Positions 22,713-34,324 of a DNA stretch of 64,000 nucleotides are shown piece by piece. The position numbers and the translations under genes were made by a program. Source of the stretch: Metallyticus violacea (Eukaryota; Arthropoda; Insecta; Mantodea; Metallyticidae). The notes beneath the pieces were generated by a model that did no database searches, was not told the DNA's origin, and saw nothing but the letters and a program-made list of their open reading frames with translations. Within the stretch, counting starts at the first letter, position 1, and each line of letters starts with the position of its first letter. Location of the stretch: assembly GCA_030762175.1 (NCBI GenBank), contig CM060837.1:6590001-6654000 (forward strand), in the 5' to 3' direction.

Positions 22713-23264
22713 AATACCGCAAAAATACAAAAGGGTCCAGCTAAACAGTTTGCGCTTCTGTTTACCAATAAGAAATATTGAAAAAATCACACAAAACTTT
22801 TGATTAAGAATGTTGAAGGCTCTATATCGAAAAATAAAGTAGGTTGGTTCTTTTTAACTTTAAACCAAGTTTCTTATCAAAAAAACCCTTATGTGTTAAA
22901 TGATACAACAAACAGGTAATCTTAAATTTCGCACTTGTACAGCGAGATATGTAAATTTACCATCTCAGAATTTCAAAGTGTTTTACAGAACTCACGTTCA
23001 AAGTGTGATGTTGTGGTTATGTAATATTTTGTTCCTAAATGGCTCAGCATTAAGATAAGGGAATTCTCTTGTTACTTAATTATTAAATAATGTAACCTCA
23101 TCTATTGTTGCCGATAATAATAGGGCTTCCTTGACGATCCATTTGGGTCTCCCTTTGTTTCCATTAGGGGAGCGAGGCAGAATTTAAAATCCGCCCCTAT
23201 AGAGGAATATGATACCGTGCTAGGGGTTGGATGACGTCATACTCTCCGGTGTCCATTATTTTAT
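22713..23264. other. unassigned AT-rich DNA
   Basis: No motif recognised. The segment 23150-23255 is less AT-rich. Confidence 0.35.
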
Positions 23265-23705
23265 GTTCCACAATTGTAAATTTGTAATGGATTTAGTGAA
23301 ATGGAAACACCGGCCTTACTTTGAAACATATATCTCTCTTTTATCACAATAGTTATTGTGAGCTGTATTTTGGCGAGGGCCTTGCTTTCAGCACAATCTT
23401 GTTGTTTCCTGTCACGACCAGCTCGCCACGTCATGTCCCCTTTGACGAGCATAAACATACACAGCCTTAAACTTATCATGACAATACTTTTTTAGTAAAA
23501 GACCGAATTCTAAAAAGTACCAAATTTCCCTAATTCCTCCCCCCCAAAAAATTAAAAAGACGATTAATGCTAACTATAGAGTAATTGCATATCCATGTAT
23601 AGTAGTTGGCTTTCACTGTGGCAGGTTTACAAGAAGACAAATGTAATTATAACACCCGCATGAGCTTTACATCATTTTAACAACCATTATCACAGCCCAG
23701 AAGTT
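23265..23705 (+). repeat. long direct repeat, copy 1
   Basis: This segment aligns collinearly with 27318-27803 on the same strand. Shared blocks include GGATTTAGTGAAATGGAAAC-like text, CTCTCTTTTATCACAATAG, CTTGTTGTTTCCTGTCACG, CACAGCCTTAAACTTATC and GGTTTACAAGAAGACAAATG. Divergence is high, with many indels. It encodes nothing recognisable. Confidence 0.65.
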
Positions 23706-23864
23706 CAGGCATTTGTTTTGCTTAAGATAGGCAGGCAAAATAACATTTAAAATGCTGAAATGTGCAGTAATATAATTAAACTAGATATTCCTAATTTAAG
23801 TACTTAAGCATACTTGTCTTGTTACAAGCAACACAAAGATTTTTTTTCAGGTATCAACTGTCAT

Positions 23865-24054
23865 TTTTTTTTTGATTGATTTATTTACGGACGCTCTTTA
23901 ACATCTCAGGTCATCAGCGTCCCATTCAATTTAGGGCGTGAAACGGCCGACAAATTTTGCTCAGTAGCCTGTTCTTTCAGGCTTGAGATTCTTTTTCGTG
24001 CCGTAAATCGTGGGTTCAGAAGGCAAGTATGGTTACCACTACACCAGGACCGAC
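23865..24054 (-). mobile_element. SINE-B copy, internally deleted
   Basis: On the minus strand it has the complete head GGTCCTGGTGTAGTGGTAACC and the complete tail GACGCTGATGACCTGAGATG. About 80 bp between the B-box region and the CGGCACGAAAAAGAA block is missing. Confidence 0.9.
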
Positions 24055-24870
24055 TCAGTACATCTAGATTACATAAAATCACTTTATTTACTTTAGGCAA
24101 CAATCACAAAGTGTAAATTCCCAGGCTAGTGAATCAGTGTTAAGAAATAAATATTTAATATAAATCTTTCGAGCTCTAGTTTTTCGCTATCACTTTTTGG
24201 AAGAAGAAAATTCCTATTTTTTCTCAGTACCGCAGATTAAACTCGAAATTCAGTTCTTGCAGCAAAGGAAACGTTAAACAGATTTATACTGAGAAACTGG
24301 TTATGGGTATTCAAAGCAGATGTTTGCCTTAGCCACAAACGGACTCTGCAATGTGTATTAGTTGATAGTAGACATAATTCTCTTTCATACAGAGGCTTCT
24401 CTCCCCCCCCCCCCCACCCTCTCACAAGGACACATTATACAATCCCCACAACTACCATCAGCTCCGCCCTGTAAGCTTTTACCTCCTCCCTCTGCCTAAT
24501 GGAAGGTTATTAATATTTAATCGATAATAATGCTTACTTTGTCTGTGGCATCAGGTGTAAACGGGCCCAGGACTTAGTGGAAATGTGCGGCACCCTTGGA
24601 TTATTGGATACAGCGGGAAATGTATATATCTGGCTTAGCATCCGTACGAGGGGGGGTCTTTTTAATTCATACAGACATTAATCTTTCGGTCGCGCGAGGG
24701 GAAAGTCGGGCAAGCTCGCTTAATCCATCCACAAGGTGTTCTAAGGCTTAAACTGTACCAACCGAACCATGCGTCATATTGGGATTCTGACAACAGATGG
24801 GGTAATTGTCTATATGTAAGGAAACATGAAATTGCTATCAGAAAATGTTAAAATTAGTAAACAGCATCAA
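24055..24870. other. unassigned DNA with a C homopolymer
   Basis: A run of C lies near 24402-24416. No coding motif was found; the 62-codon minus-strand frame at 24237-24425 overlaps the C run and is accidental. Confidence 0.35.
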
Positions 24871-25139
24871 ACCACCGCTATGAGTGGCCGAGATCGTTAA
24901 GGCGCGGACTCGGGACGTCTCGGGTTAAAATCCCGCTAGGATCGTCCTCCCTGACTAAGGTTTTTCTAGGTTTTCCTCAGTCCTCATAAATGGGAAATGC
25001 CGGGGAGGTAACCTAAACCTATGCCTGGAACGTTTCCTTCTTTAAAACAAATCCTTTCCCAAATAATTTCATCTCATATATCATCAGTGTCCACCACCTG
25101 TGGTGCCTCAGTAGTACGTTAAACACCATTAAAAAAATC
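24871..25139 (+). mobile_element. SINE-A copy, full length
   Basis: The head reads ACCACCGCTATGAGTGGCCG. The body includes CCTCCCTGACTAAGG and CTGGAACGTTTCCTTC, and the tail GTTAAACACCATTAAAAAAA gives a clear A-rich 3-prime end. This is the normal tail arrangement of the family. Confidence 0.9.
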
Positions 25140-25824
25140 AACCCACACTTATTCCGGGTCCTGATAGACCATACCAACCATTCATATTTAGTTATACTCA
25201 CCACCTGCAAATGTCAGAGAAATAGAGAAATAAGTGTTATCTGATGAAATGCTAAGGTATTACTTGGACGTGAAAGGCCTGGGTCCTCTTTGTTTTTAGG
25301 TATGGAGTTCTTTACGGTGCCGTAACCACGACTTTAAAATGCCTCTCGAACTTTTTACGTACACAGAAAACTTTTAATTTCGGCCTAGTTTGAGCCCGCG
25401 GTGTTTCTATATAATTTCTAAATATGTTTACCGGCCATGAAGCCTTTCATTGACGTGTTCCGAAATCGATAAAAATTATGAAACATTCATTTTTTACTTT
25501 ATTAGATATTAAAAGTCTATAGATTGTCTCTTTTTAATTATGTATATTTATGCAGTTATATAAGTGACAAATAGACTCTTTTCAAAATAACTTTGCGGGG
25601 TTTTGTGAATTTTTTAGCATGCAATTATTATCTTTTTGAAATGCAAAGAAAAACGTTGTTGGGTAGTTAAGTTTGTTACCGCCAGGTGCCAGCGTATGTA
25701 ATCAAATTCTATTCACTGCCATTGTCTAGCTGTTCCTCACGGATGTGGAAAAGACCCTTTCTCGGCCAATTACGTTTCCAAGTTGCATGCGTAGTTTTTG
25801 CTTGTAAAGGAAAAGACCATCATG
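25140..25824. other. unassigned AT-rich DNA
   Basis: No motif recognised. Confidence 0.35.
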
Positions 25825-25884
25825 TAATAATTGCGTAAACTAAGCGAATTTCCCACAAGTCGAATTTGTTAAAAGTATTACAGA
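25825..25884 (+). repeat. fragment of the 13.6-kb unclassified element
   Basis: GCGTAAACTAAGCGAATTTCCC matches the start blocks at 13652 and 39301. Similarity is cut off by the SINE-B at 25885. Confidence 0.5.
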
Positions 25885-26120
25885 ATTGATTTGTTGATTT
25901 ACAGACGCTCTTTAACATCTCAGGTCATCTGCGTCCCATTCAAACCAGGACGTGAAACGACCGACAAATTTTGCTCAGAGGCCTCTTCTTTCAGGCTTGA
26001 GGTTCTTTATGGTGCCGTAAATGTACGACACGGAACCCACGGCTTTACTTCCCTTCCGAGGGAAGCCATATTTAGAATTTTCCATCGATCCTGACCGGGT
26101 TTGAACCCGCGATCATGATC
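25885..26120 (-). mobile_element. SINE-B copy, head-truncated
   Basis: It contains the tail, the body and the B-box segment (GGTTTGAACCCGCGATC on the plus strand). The first 45 bp or so of the tRNA-like head are lost. Confidence 0.9.
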
Positions 26121-26519
26121 AACGGGAGGCTTTGCATCGCACTGCAACAGCGAAGAGAAGGAGACGGTTTAGAGACAGTTTAATATTTAGAGATCAACCT
26201 CTCATTTAAGCGGAAAAATCAATGAATTTGATGTTACATTTGGTGGACAGATAATCCCAAATGTTATGTTGAATATGAACCAGGCTCTATGAAAGTTAAT
26301 GTGTTCTATGCTATTTCCAAAGTTAAGTTATTTTTGTCCTCTCTTTGTCGAAAGAACAGCTGACTTATTTGAATGACAGCTTTCGCATTTAAATGAGGAC
26401 AGAGATATTTCATACTGCAACAAAATGGTGCCCCACCTCATTTCCTTCATTTTTAAACAGCACTACACTCAGCGGTTAATTTTACGCTGGGCCGACGGTG
26501 ATCAGATGATCCTATAAGG
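26121..26519. other. unassigned intergenic DNA
   Basis: Nothing recognised. Confidence 0.35.
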
Positions 26520-27240
26520 ATCATTCGAAAAGTTTTGAAAGTGTCACCTTAAAGTGGAAGCTTTATCCTCACGATCCTTCAAAATACTCTCCATCTATCT
26601 CTACACACACAAAGTTATAAACCACTTGTCTAAAGCACTTGTGTACTCGGACTGAGATATTGTCAACAGAGCTGTTTATAGCTTGAGCAAGGTCCTGCAC
26701 TAATTTAAAAGATTTTCCTGCGATGCAAGATTTCACTCGAGGTAACAATCAGAAGTCGCACTGTCCAAGCTGTAGGGTAGGAGTCAAGCAACTGGACTTT
26801 GGCGACTTCCAGTTTCCTCAAATTTACAGTTCTTCTGGAAGGAGACGCATTGTCGTGCAAAAGCAACAGCCTTGAAGTTGGTTTTGGTCTCCGCCGCCTC
26901 AGCTCTTCAAATAAAGCATCCAAAATATTAGTGCCAAAGCTTTGTTCATTCGTTCTGGCATGCAGTCAACCACTAATGTCTTTCATGGTGAAGAAAACAG
27001 CGAACATTCGCTTCCGAGTACGAAAATCTTGTTGAAGAACAACTGGTCATGGGTCATTCTCATTTACCCACACGCAGTTCTGAGTTTTATTTGGGATGAT
27101 ATAGAAATAAAACCGACTCTCATCACCAGTACATATATCTGTCAAATGTTTAGGATCATTTGGTGAAACATGCTCAGCAGTTTCCTTGCAAATTCCTTTC
27201 TCCTCTTCATTGGTTGGGAAATGTGGAAACCATTAGACGT
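26520..27240 (-). mobile_element. mariner, 5-prime truncated
   Basis: On the minus strand the transposase is readable from HFPTNEEEKG (about 27230), through TGDESRFYFYI with the first catalytic Asp (about 27140), the LHARTNEQSFGTNILDALFE region and LLLHDNAS with the second Asp (about 26855), to a frame-shifted third Asp region (about 26770). The right end carries GGATCATTCGAAAAGTTTTG, the inverted terminal sequence, next to TA. The helix-turn-helix half is missing. The family matches the longer copy at 42401-43664, which shares LEVAKVQLLD and FKELRRRR-type sequence. Confidence 0.8.
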
Positions 27241-27317
27241 TGCCTAAATATCAAATTTTGCTGTCGTCCGAGGCCCAAATTTGAAAATGCTGTCAACTAC
27301 GTTTTAATTAAAATTGT

Positions 27318-27803
27318 AAAATTGTAATTATGTCGTGGAAATAGATTTAGTTAAATGAAAACACCTATAGTGCTTTGAAACAACTCTCTCTCTATTATCA
27401 CAATAGGTACTTTTAACTAAATTTTGGTGGCCGTCTTGCTTTTAGTAATATCTCGTTGTTGCCACGTCACGCCCACTTTGATTTAGTGGTCACTCTAGAT
27501 TAAAATAATTCTAAAACACAGCCCTAAACCTACCATGACATTACTTTTAGAGTAAAGGTGGATCGATTCAAATCCTGAAGGTATCTAATTGTATTTTCCG
27601 AATGCTTCATATAAAAAACGTGTAAAAAGAACGACATAGTTCTCAAAAAAAATGACAATCAGGTTAACGCCAACCGCCAACTAATTTCGTATCCTGGGCT
27701 TTTATTGTAAAAGGTTTACAAGTAGACAAATGTAAATATAGCTGCAGCATGGGCCTTGCGGCTAACATGTTCTTTTAACAATCATAATATAATACCCAAG
27801 AAC
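27318..27803 (+). repeat. long direct repeat, copy 2
   Basis: Collinear with 23265-23705, with about 45 bp of extra sequence. It begins just after the truncated mariner. Confidence 0.65.
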
Positions 27804-27984
27804 GTAAAATCAATTCCTATGATCACCTCTACGTATATACAAATACACTTACTTCAAACATTTACTAATGAATAATTGCATATACATGAATATAAACATA
27901 AGTAAAACCTTCTATTTACTATACCCCTCTCCAACTCCTCTTTTTTCTCTATAACCATTAACCATCTTGGTCGGGTCTTCACTA

Positions 27985-28260
27985 GATATGTTCCCGATTT
28001 GTGTTGCATCAACACTTAAGGCAGGTGTTTAAACTTCTGTACGAATTCAGAAATCGTGGTGGTAAATGCTCATTTCTTAAAAGCTCTGTTTCTCTGCGCC
28101 CTGCCAGATATACCTCCAGGTATAGCTCCCTCCTAAGAAACATTAATTATTTTATTTACTTCCCCATCACCAATGCGAGACCATTTCTTTATTCTCTCCC
28201 ACAGACTTTGAATAATTCCCCTTCTCTCGTACTTGACTTATTTAAGCCTGCAGATTAAGC
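27985..28260 (+). mobile_element. probable LINE C-terminal fragment
   Basis: The frame 28001-28258 reads LRQVFKLLYEFRNRG, then FLKSSVSLRPARYTSRYSSL and finally LYSLPQTLNNSPSLVLDLFK. The spacing of these resembles the end of Jockey-type LINE polymerases, where the last segment is usually a WNSLP motif followed by FK. The tryptophan is lost. The match is by pattern only. Confidence 0.45.
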
Positions 28261-30149
28261 GAGACATTTTTTGCGCATTGTACTTCACTATTTTATCCAT
28301 CTATATCCCGCAAAGTCCGTTTATCTTCCAAAGATTTCACGTAATGCTCTGATCTCTCAACTAAATACACACCAGTTTAATGTTTTCTAAGCCTCTCTTT
28401 ATTTTTGATACCTAACACATACCCCACCCTTCATTATTTACTTCCTTAGATACACCTCAAACAAGTGCATGGTCCCCCAGTATTATTGGCACTCATTATT
28501 TAATTGCTCTTAATTTTAAATGTTAAGTTTTATAATGATTATTGCATTTGCCACAGTGATCTTAAAATGCCCTACTCTTTTTAAAGAAAATAATAATCAT
28601 AATGATAATAATCTAGTCTTTCAGAAACGTCGCCTAAATCTTCCATTTTGTTATTGACCAATGCTCTGAACTATGTTTTACCAAAAATGAAAAAGTCATG
28701 CAAAACATGTAAGTGAATAAAAATCCACTGTGGTGTATATACCGGAATATAGAATTGTCACAGAACAAAAGGAATGTCTATGTGTTTGTCGAAGTAGGTG
28801 TCAAAGTTTGCATTGTATGTAGTTAAATAATATAACGATAACGTGCAGTAATACACGATCCCTGCTTGGAATAATGAATTTTTAGTATATAATTTAAAAA
28901 CTTCAAATACATATATAAATTTAGTTGCATTATTATAAAATATTATTGAATTCCATAGTTGGAATACACACACATTCAGGGGAAGATATTAAGCTCTGGA
29001 ATACATGAGCTGTTATCCACCTGATGCACCCCTCCTCCAAAAGCGCCCCCTATTTTTTCCTCACGCAGCGTTCGGCCCCAAAGTGACAAGTAAATTATTA
29101 CGCGGCACACGCAGATGTGGACCCGCTCCGTGAGAATGACATGGTGTTCATAGGAATGACAAATGTCGACCGTTTGACTGAGGGGATGGTAATAATTCCA
29201 TGGAGGGGGGGGGGGTGCTGCGAATGTTGGTCTCACAGGAAGTTGAAGATATCCTCTGTTAGAGCTCAAGTTACATTAGCATCATGGGTCTGCCCGGGAA
29301 TCGAACTCGCAACTGTCCAATGTTTCCCTTCCAGAATCTCATAAATAAGAAATAGGGTTCAAGCAAAGTACATATTCCCTCTAGAAAAGCACAAAGTAGG
29401 GGTTTTAAACAACTTCACATATCAGTTTTAAATTTCATCTTCATATAATGAGATGAGAAAACTTTGGAAATTTTATTTCATAATTTTTAGCACTAAATGT
29501 AACGACATTTGACATTTATTGAAAAAGGCAGGCACTTCAGCAATGCCTTTTTTTCTTGCTCGGATTGCAACCCAAGAAACCCATTATTTCATTTAATAGT
29601 CACCTACGAATAAGGTATTAGATTATCGATCTATAGATAAGTCTAAGTCCATTATATACACAATTTAAAGTATTTAGTAGCCTGTGAAAAAGAAAACGAA
29701 CTTTCACGTAAAAACTGTCCCTTACACTGCGAGCGGCGATCCTCACTCTTTATGCCTTTAAGTCTTCCCATCTGTTTTTGAACGTCGCTTCAAAGCAGTG
29801 CAGTAGTTGAGCTTCGCCAGGGTGGGACAGTTGACTTTAGAGCAGCGCATTTTCGTGAGTACAAATCTAAGGTAGCTCGTCATATTCACGCAGAATTTCA
29901 CGTGCAGTTTACTGTCAATTGTCTCCTTCCACAACAAAAAACACACTAACAGAAGATAAACTAGACGAAATTGATGTCAGCCTTGACATTCGCCAATAAG
30001 CAATTAGCTCAGCAAGTGGGGTTTTCAGGGGGTTCTGCACATAGAGCAACAACTGATTAAACCATACAAGTGTCCATTGTTTATAACAAGGCTAACCAGT
30101 AACAAAGCAGTGCGTTATTGTAAGTGATTTTTAATATGTGAATAAAGAT
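28261..30149. other. unassigned intergenic DNA
   Basis: Mostly AT-rich. The patch 28990-29340 is GC-richer, contains a G run, and has on the minus strand a B-box-like GAGTTCGATTCCCGG near 29290-29305, possibly an old tRNA-derived repeat. No coding motif was seen. Confidence 0.35.
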
Positions 30150-30495
30150 TTAATTAACCCAAAGTTTCTGTTCTTTTCAAAGGAGGCCTGGTTTCACCTG
30201 AACGGCTGTGAGGACAGTAAAAACATGTGCTACTGGTGTACAGAAAATCCACATCATGCACAGGTAACCCCTTTTTATGATAGGATAGTTGGGGGTTTGG
30301 TGTGTTGTATTATGGTACGCTTTTTTACGAGACAACAGTAGATGCAGAAAGGTATACAGAATGACTTTTTGACCCCATTTTTTTCAGTAGCTTACAGCAG
30401 AACGGAAATCATATTGGTGTTTCAACAGGATTCTCTAATTGCTTATATAACAGCGGAGTCCATGAATTTGGTATACCAAATATGCATGTGTATTT
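30150..30495 (+). pseudogene. DUF4817-like transposase core, ruined
   Basis: Reading across frames gives KEAWFHLNGCEDSKNMCYW, then ENPHHAQV, then ETTVDAERYTE and LTAERKSYWCF and finally FQQDSLIAYITAESMNLV. This is the stretch around the first and second catalytic acidic residues in the DUF4817-like branch of Tc1/mariner-type transposases. The helix-turn-helix and the third acidic region are not visible, and stops and frame changes are frequent. It supplies exactly the section that the short derivatives at 6424, 15434 and 51414 lack, though sequence divergence shows it is not their parent copy. Confidence 0.7.
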
Positions 30496-31207
30496 AGGTC
30501 TATAAATTTTTTTACATTATAAAATGTGTACTATTTATAATATTTATATTCTAAGATGTATTTATTTTATTACTTTCTGTATAAATATTTATACATATAA
30601 TAAACTTGCGTTATTTTGTGTGTGTTCAGCAAGCAAATCTGGTATAAATCTGACTGTCGTAAGGGGCACTTTCCTGCTGTTAAGAAATTAGCGACTAAGA
30701 AGCACAACCAACATGAGCACATGCACACGTGTGTTCTCAGCTGAGATGGTTACAGGCGGTTAACACTTTGTCCGATGCACTCATGGAACGGTGGTCATTT
30801 CACCCAAATCGATACCCCTTGCCGTATCTCATCACACAAATTGATTCCCACTAATTGCGTTTCTCCTATTAGAGGATAAACTGAACCTCGCTTCAGCACG
30901 CCCCCTATATAACACCTCCTGGACCCCATTTGTATGCCATGGAGAACACAGCGGTAGGGAAAGTACTGTGTTTATAAGGTTACTTAAGAGTCAGGAAATA
31001 TTTAAAACTTCAGTAACTCCGTGAAAAGTAAATTATACTGAAAAATAATATTACGACTGTGATACTTAAATATAAAGTTAGACATTGGACCCTGGAATGC
31101 AATCTCTGTAGTAACCAAAGTTATTTACTTTTGTCTGTCAAATTAACTGTACAATCTGATCTCACTAACTTTATGAGGTACGGTCCATAATTTTCTAGCC
31201 TGCTCAG

Positions 31208-31209
<2 letters not shown>
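30496..31209. other. unassigned AT-rich DNA
   Basis: No motif apart from TTCAGCACGCCCCCTATATA near 30893, which resembles the left flank of the mariner pair at 2.9 and 9.6 kb (TCTCAGCACGCCCC). Confidence 0.35.
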
Positions 31210-31256
<47 letters not shown>

Positions 31257-31258
31257 GT

Positions 31259-31346
<88 letters not shown>
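31210..31346. repeat. compound trinucleotide microsatellite
   Basis: About 45 bp of AAT repeats passes into a few GCA repeats and then about 70 bp of GTA repeats. The two switches each involve one base of the unit. Confidence 0.98.
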
Positions 31347-32016
31347 AATAAGACCCATTTTGCAGAAATGACCTTGATCTGCTCCGTGCATTAAAATCAC
31401 TAAAGAGTGGACATAACCTAATTTATGTGTGGCGACGTATGGCACACAGCTATTATATAACGTCCACATGACGTCACTTGTAACTTTTTACTAATACTTT
31501 ACCGGTGTGGCATTTCTTTCGTGGGACACAAAGTTACGAGACCATACTTTACAAGGAACCTGCACTATTACACTTGTATGCACTAGGCCGTACTGCAGTT
31601 CTGCATTTAAACAGCTGGAGAAATTCAGATTTTGGGTATTGCTAACAAGGGCATTAAGTCACTCTGGAATGCAGAAAATAATTAAAAAAAAATGTTTTTC
31701 AATAGCATGTTGCATTTTTTAAATGACTTTTTTCTGCAAAAGTGGCATTGCAAATAAACTAATGGCTGTGGCAAACTATTTTTATGTAAAAAAAATCAAA
31801 ACACCTTCACAAATTGCGTACTTACATTCATCTAATTTGTTAAAGCTATGGCAAATGTATTCGAGAATAAACGCAGTGTATACTGCAATACAGTAATAAT
31901 ATTGTAAGTGTAATAACTTTATAATAGTCACTACTAAATACAACGTAGCCTTGTAGACAAATATTTTATTACATTACATAAGTTATTTTGAATGCAGTTT
32001 ACATGTCAAATTAAAC
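31347..32016. other. unassigned AT-rich DNA
   Basis: Nothing recognised. The frame at 31507-31722 has no family motif. Confidence 0.35.
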
Positions 32017-32086
32017 CTTGAATGCGATATAACGTAACGCCTTTCTTTCCTTGAGTTGTACAACCAAATGCACAACACCCAGGCAT
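32017..32086 (-). CDS. possible THAP-domain first exon
   Basis: From the ATG at 32086 the minus strand reads MPGCCAFGCTTQGKKGVTLY and continues RIQ. This matches the start of THAP zinc-finger domains, which open with MP-x-x-C, a second Cys a few residues later, and a G-x-x-L-h-R-F/I segment. After CAAG a GTTTAA follows, a plausible splice donor at 32016, which is where first exons of THAP genes often end. The rest of the domain (later C-x2-H pair, AVPTF-like box) is not seen nearby on the minus strand, so only an exon or a remnant is present. It could belong to a host DNA-binding protein or to a P-element-like transposase. The upstream frame extends to 32224 without a recognisable motif, so I chose the methionine at 32086. 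Confidence 0.45.
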
Positions 32087-33208
32087 ATTAACTAAATTAA
32101 AATAAACTTTTAAAAATGTTCTCCGTATAAGCATATGACACATCAGGCCAAGAATGGCGGCTGATGCTGGCGAACGAATCACGGAACTCGGTTGTCGGAA
32201 AATTCCTCCGCAAAGCATGTCCATACATGTGTAATACAGGACGGTTGACCAGTTACAATTGCTGTGCCTTCCTTACATAGTAAATACATTGAGAGAATAA
32301 CTACACTATAATGGCGTTTGATTACACAGTCTTAGAGATATCAATATTGTTAATTATATTAATAAAATATCTCTATTAGTATGCAAACCTAATTGCTTAT
32401 CAAATCACCATTGTATGCCTATGCTTCTTCTGTAAGTATTGTTTATGACTCACTTAATTACTCTTATTTATAATTACTGACTACGAATATGGCCCTAACT
32501 TACTTTGAATTTGCTCTCATCCACCCTACACCCCAAACTTAGCTCCTAGCAATTTCTTTCTGCTCCTGAGCTTAAAAATTTGACTAAGTAAGCAAAATAA
32601 AAATTATTAAAAAAAATAGGTGTTAAAAACATGTTTAACTTGCTTTTTACTGAAGTTTTCAAACTAATTTACTATAAATATAATTCTCTTAGTGTAGTCT
32701 ATCTCAAATACTCACAATTTCAAGCTCTTACATTCCTGGCAAATGTTTCTGCATTAACCCTTCTTATCCTCAGCTCAGAGAATATTCATTTAACTTGTGA
32801 ACCGCGTGAAAATGACGCCATGTCTTCAGGAGAACAACAAATGATCCTAATACAAAGGGTTCCTTCCATAGAGAAATTTCTTTCACCAGATATCATCAAC
32901 ATTCCGCAGTTATTACGTGCTAGCAATTACAGCTAAGAGGAAAATTGCATATTACGACTCTAATAGATATACGACTGTGTTTTCTTTTCCTGGCCATTAA
33001 ATTAGCAAAGGGCTTGTGATTAATTGCACACTTTGTTTCCTCCGAGTCGAGGAAAATGATGTGCCTTGGAAGATGAGGTGGTTTGCACTGATTCATCTTC
33101 CTGCAAACTGCCTCTAGTACCACATTTCGGAAATGTTGTCTTTAAGAGGAGTCATTCTATAATAAAGGAAATATTCTTGTAAAAATCTACCACGCTATTC
33201 TACAATAG
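32087..33208. other. unassigned DNA
   Basis: AT-rich. The 101-codon plus-strand frame at 32631-32936 has no motif that I recognise. Confidence 0.35.
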
Positions 33209-33448
33209 CGGTCCTGATTCTCTAGTGGTAACCATAGTGACTTCGTAGACCCAAGATCGCGGATTCAACCCTGGCCAGGGTTGATCGATTTTTTTGGCTT
33301 AAATTTTCAAAGTATGGCTTCCTTTGAAAGGAAAGTAAAGCCGTAGGCCTTAGGTCGTAGATTTATGGCACATAAAAGAACCTCAAGCCTGAAAGAAAAG
33401 GCGGCCCTGAATTATTGAATGGGACGCTGATGACCTGAGATGTTAAAA
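33209..33448 (+). mobile_element. SINE-B copy
   Basis: It has a head with TAGTGGTAACCATAG, B-box GATTCAACCCTGG, and the full body to GACCTGAGATGTTAAAA, where a G-rich run replaces the usual GAGCGTCCGTAAATAAA tail. Confidence 0.9.
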
Positions 33449-33869
33449 GGGGGGGGGACATTAATTCTTAGTGAGAAATTAGAAACCTTATAAACACACA
33501 CATGCAATTATAAAAGTTAGGAACAGTTTATTTTCAAGTCACTAAGCTTCCATATTATTTTTTTAGAAATAGTATTTTTGTTGCTATATTATTGAAATGT
33601 ATAACGTGTGGACATACTTTGATATTTCTCGAGTGTTCATAGTTGGAGGTAAATATGGAAGTAACTTCTTTATTTAAATACTTTTCATTATTTATCTATT
33701 AATATTGCGTTTGAAGAGAATATTTATTATTGATGTCTGAAAGTCAATGATCAAAACGAATAGTTCACTTCAAATAACGGTTAATTAGGTTGCTCTGGTG
33801 TGTGTTCGAGAGCCATTGCATAGTTACATTTGTAAACAAGCTTTCAAAATGAAGAAACACGAAATTTGT
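33449..33869. other. unassigned AT-rich DNA
   Basis: Nothing recognised. Confidence 0.35.
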
Positions 33870-34215
33870 GTATTAATAAAACGTTCGCAGGAGAAGCTGA
33901 TCCAGTGAGTTTAGATGTGACCAAAGGAGCACAAGCGATGCGGACCGTTCTGGACATCCTGTCGAGGTAATCACTCCCAAAATGCTTAATAAAATGCATG
34001 ACATCGATACGAGACTGAAAGCGTGGGATATTTATTAAGTTATGAGCATTTATGGAGATCATATAAGATGGTTTCGCGTTTACTAACCAGAAAAGACAAC
34101 TTCCATGCAGAATTTGGAATTGTTTACTAGAGTTGTTCTTAAAGTCCTCGCCCTGACTCAGAAATGTTATGAAGACGCCCAAATTAATATGATAGCTGTT
34201 CATTATCATCCTTCA
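33870..34215 (+). pseudogene. mariner transposase remnant, N-terminal half
   Basis: Plus-strand readings include SGHPVEVI- and ITPKMLNKMHDI, then DTRLKAWDI and SYEHLWRSYKMVSRLLTRK. These follow the order in mariner transposases: the linker after the first helix-turn-helix, the second helix-turn-helix, and the segment ending in RLLT. Frames change several times. The 121-codon minus-strand frame 33844-34209 is its antisense. The catalytic region is not visible before 34215. Confidence 0.5.
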
Positions 34216-34324
34216 AATGGCCCGTTGTCAAATTTCACACGTAAGTATATTCGCTTGTTTGTGACGATCGTGTAAACAAACTAGTGTTTACATTTACTAC
34301 AAAAAGGATAAAACTGAAATGAAT

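Noticed and set aside
31209..31469. Minus-strand frame with long tyrosine runs
   Set aside because: It is the translation of the AAT/GTA microsatellite, not a protein.
33844..34209. 121-codon minus-strand open frame
   Set aside because: The plus strand carries mariner motifs in order, so this frame is its antisense.
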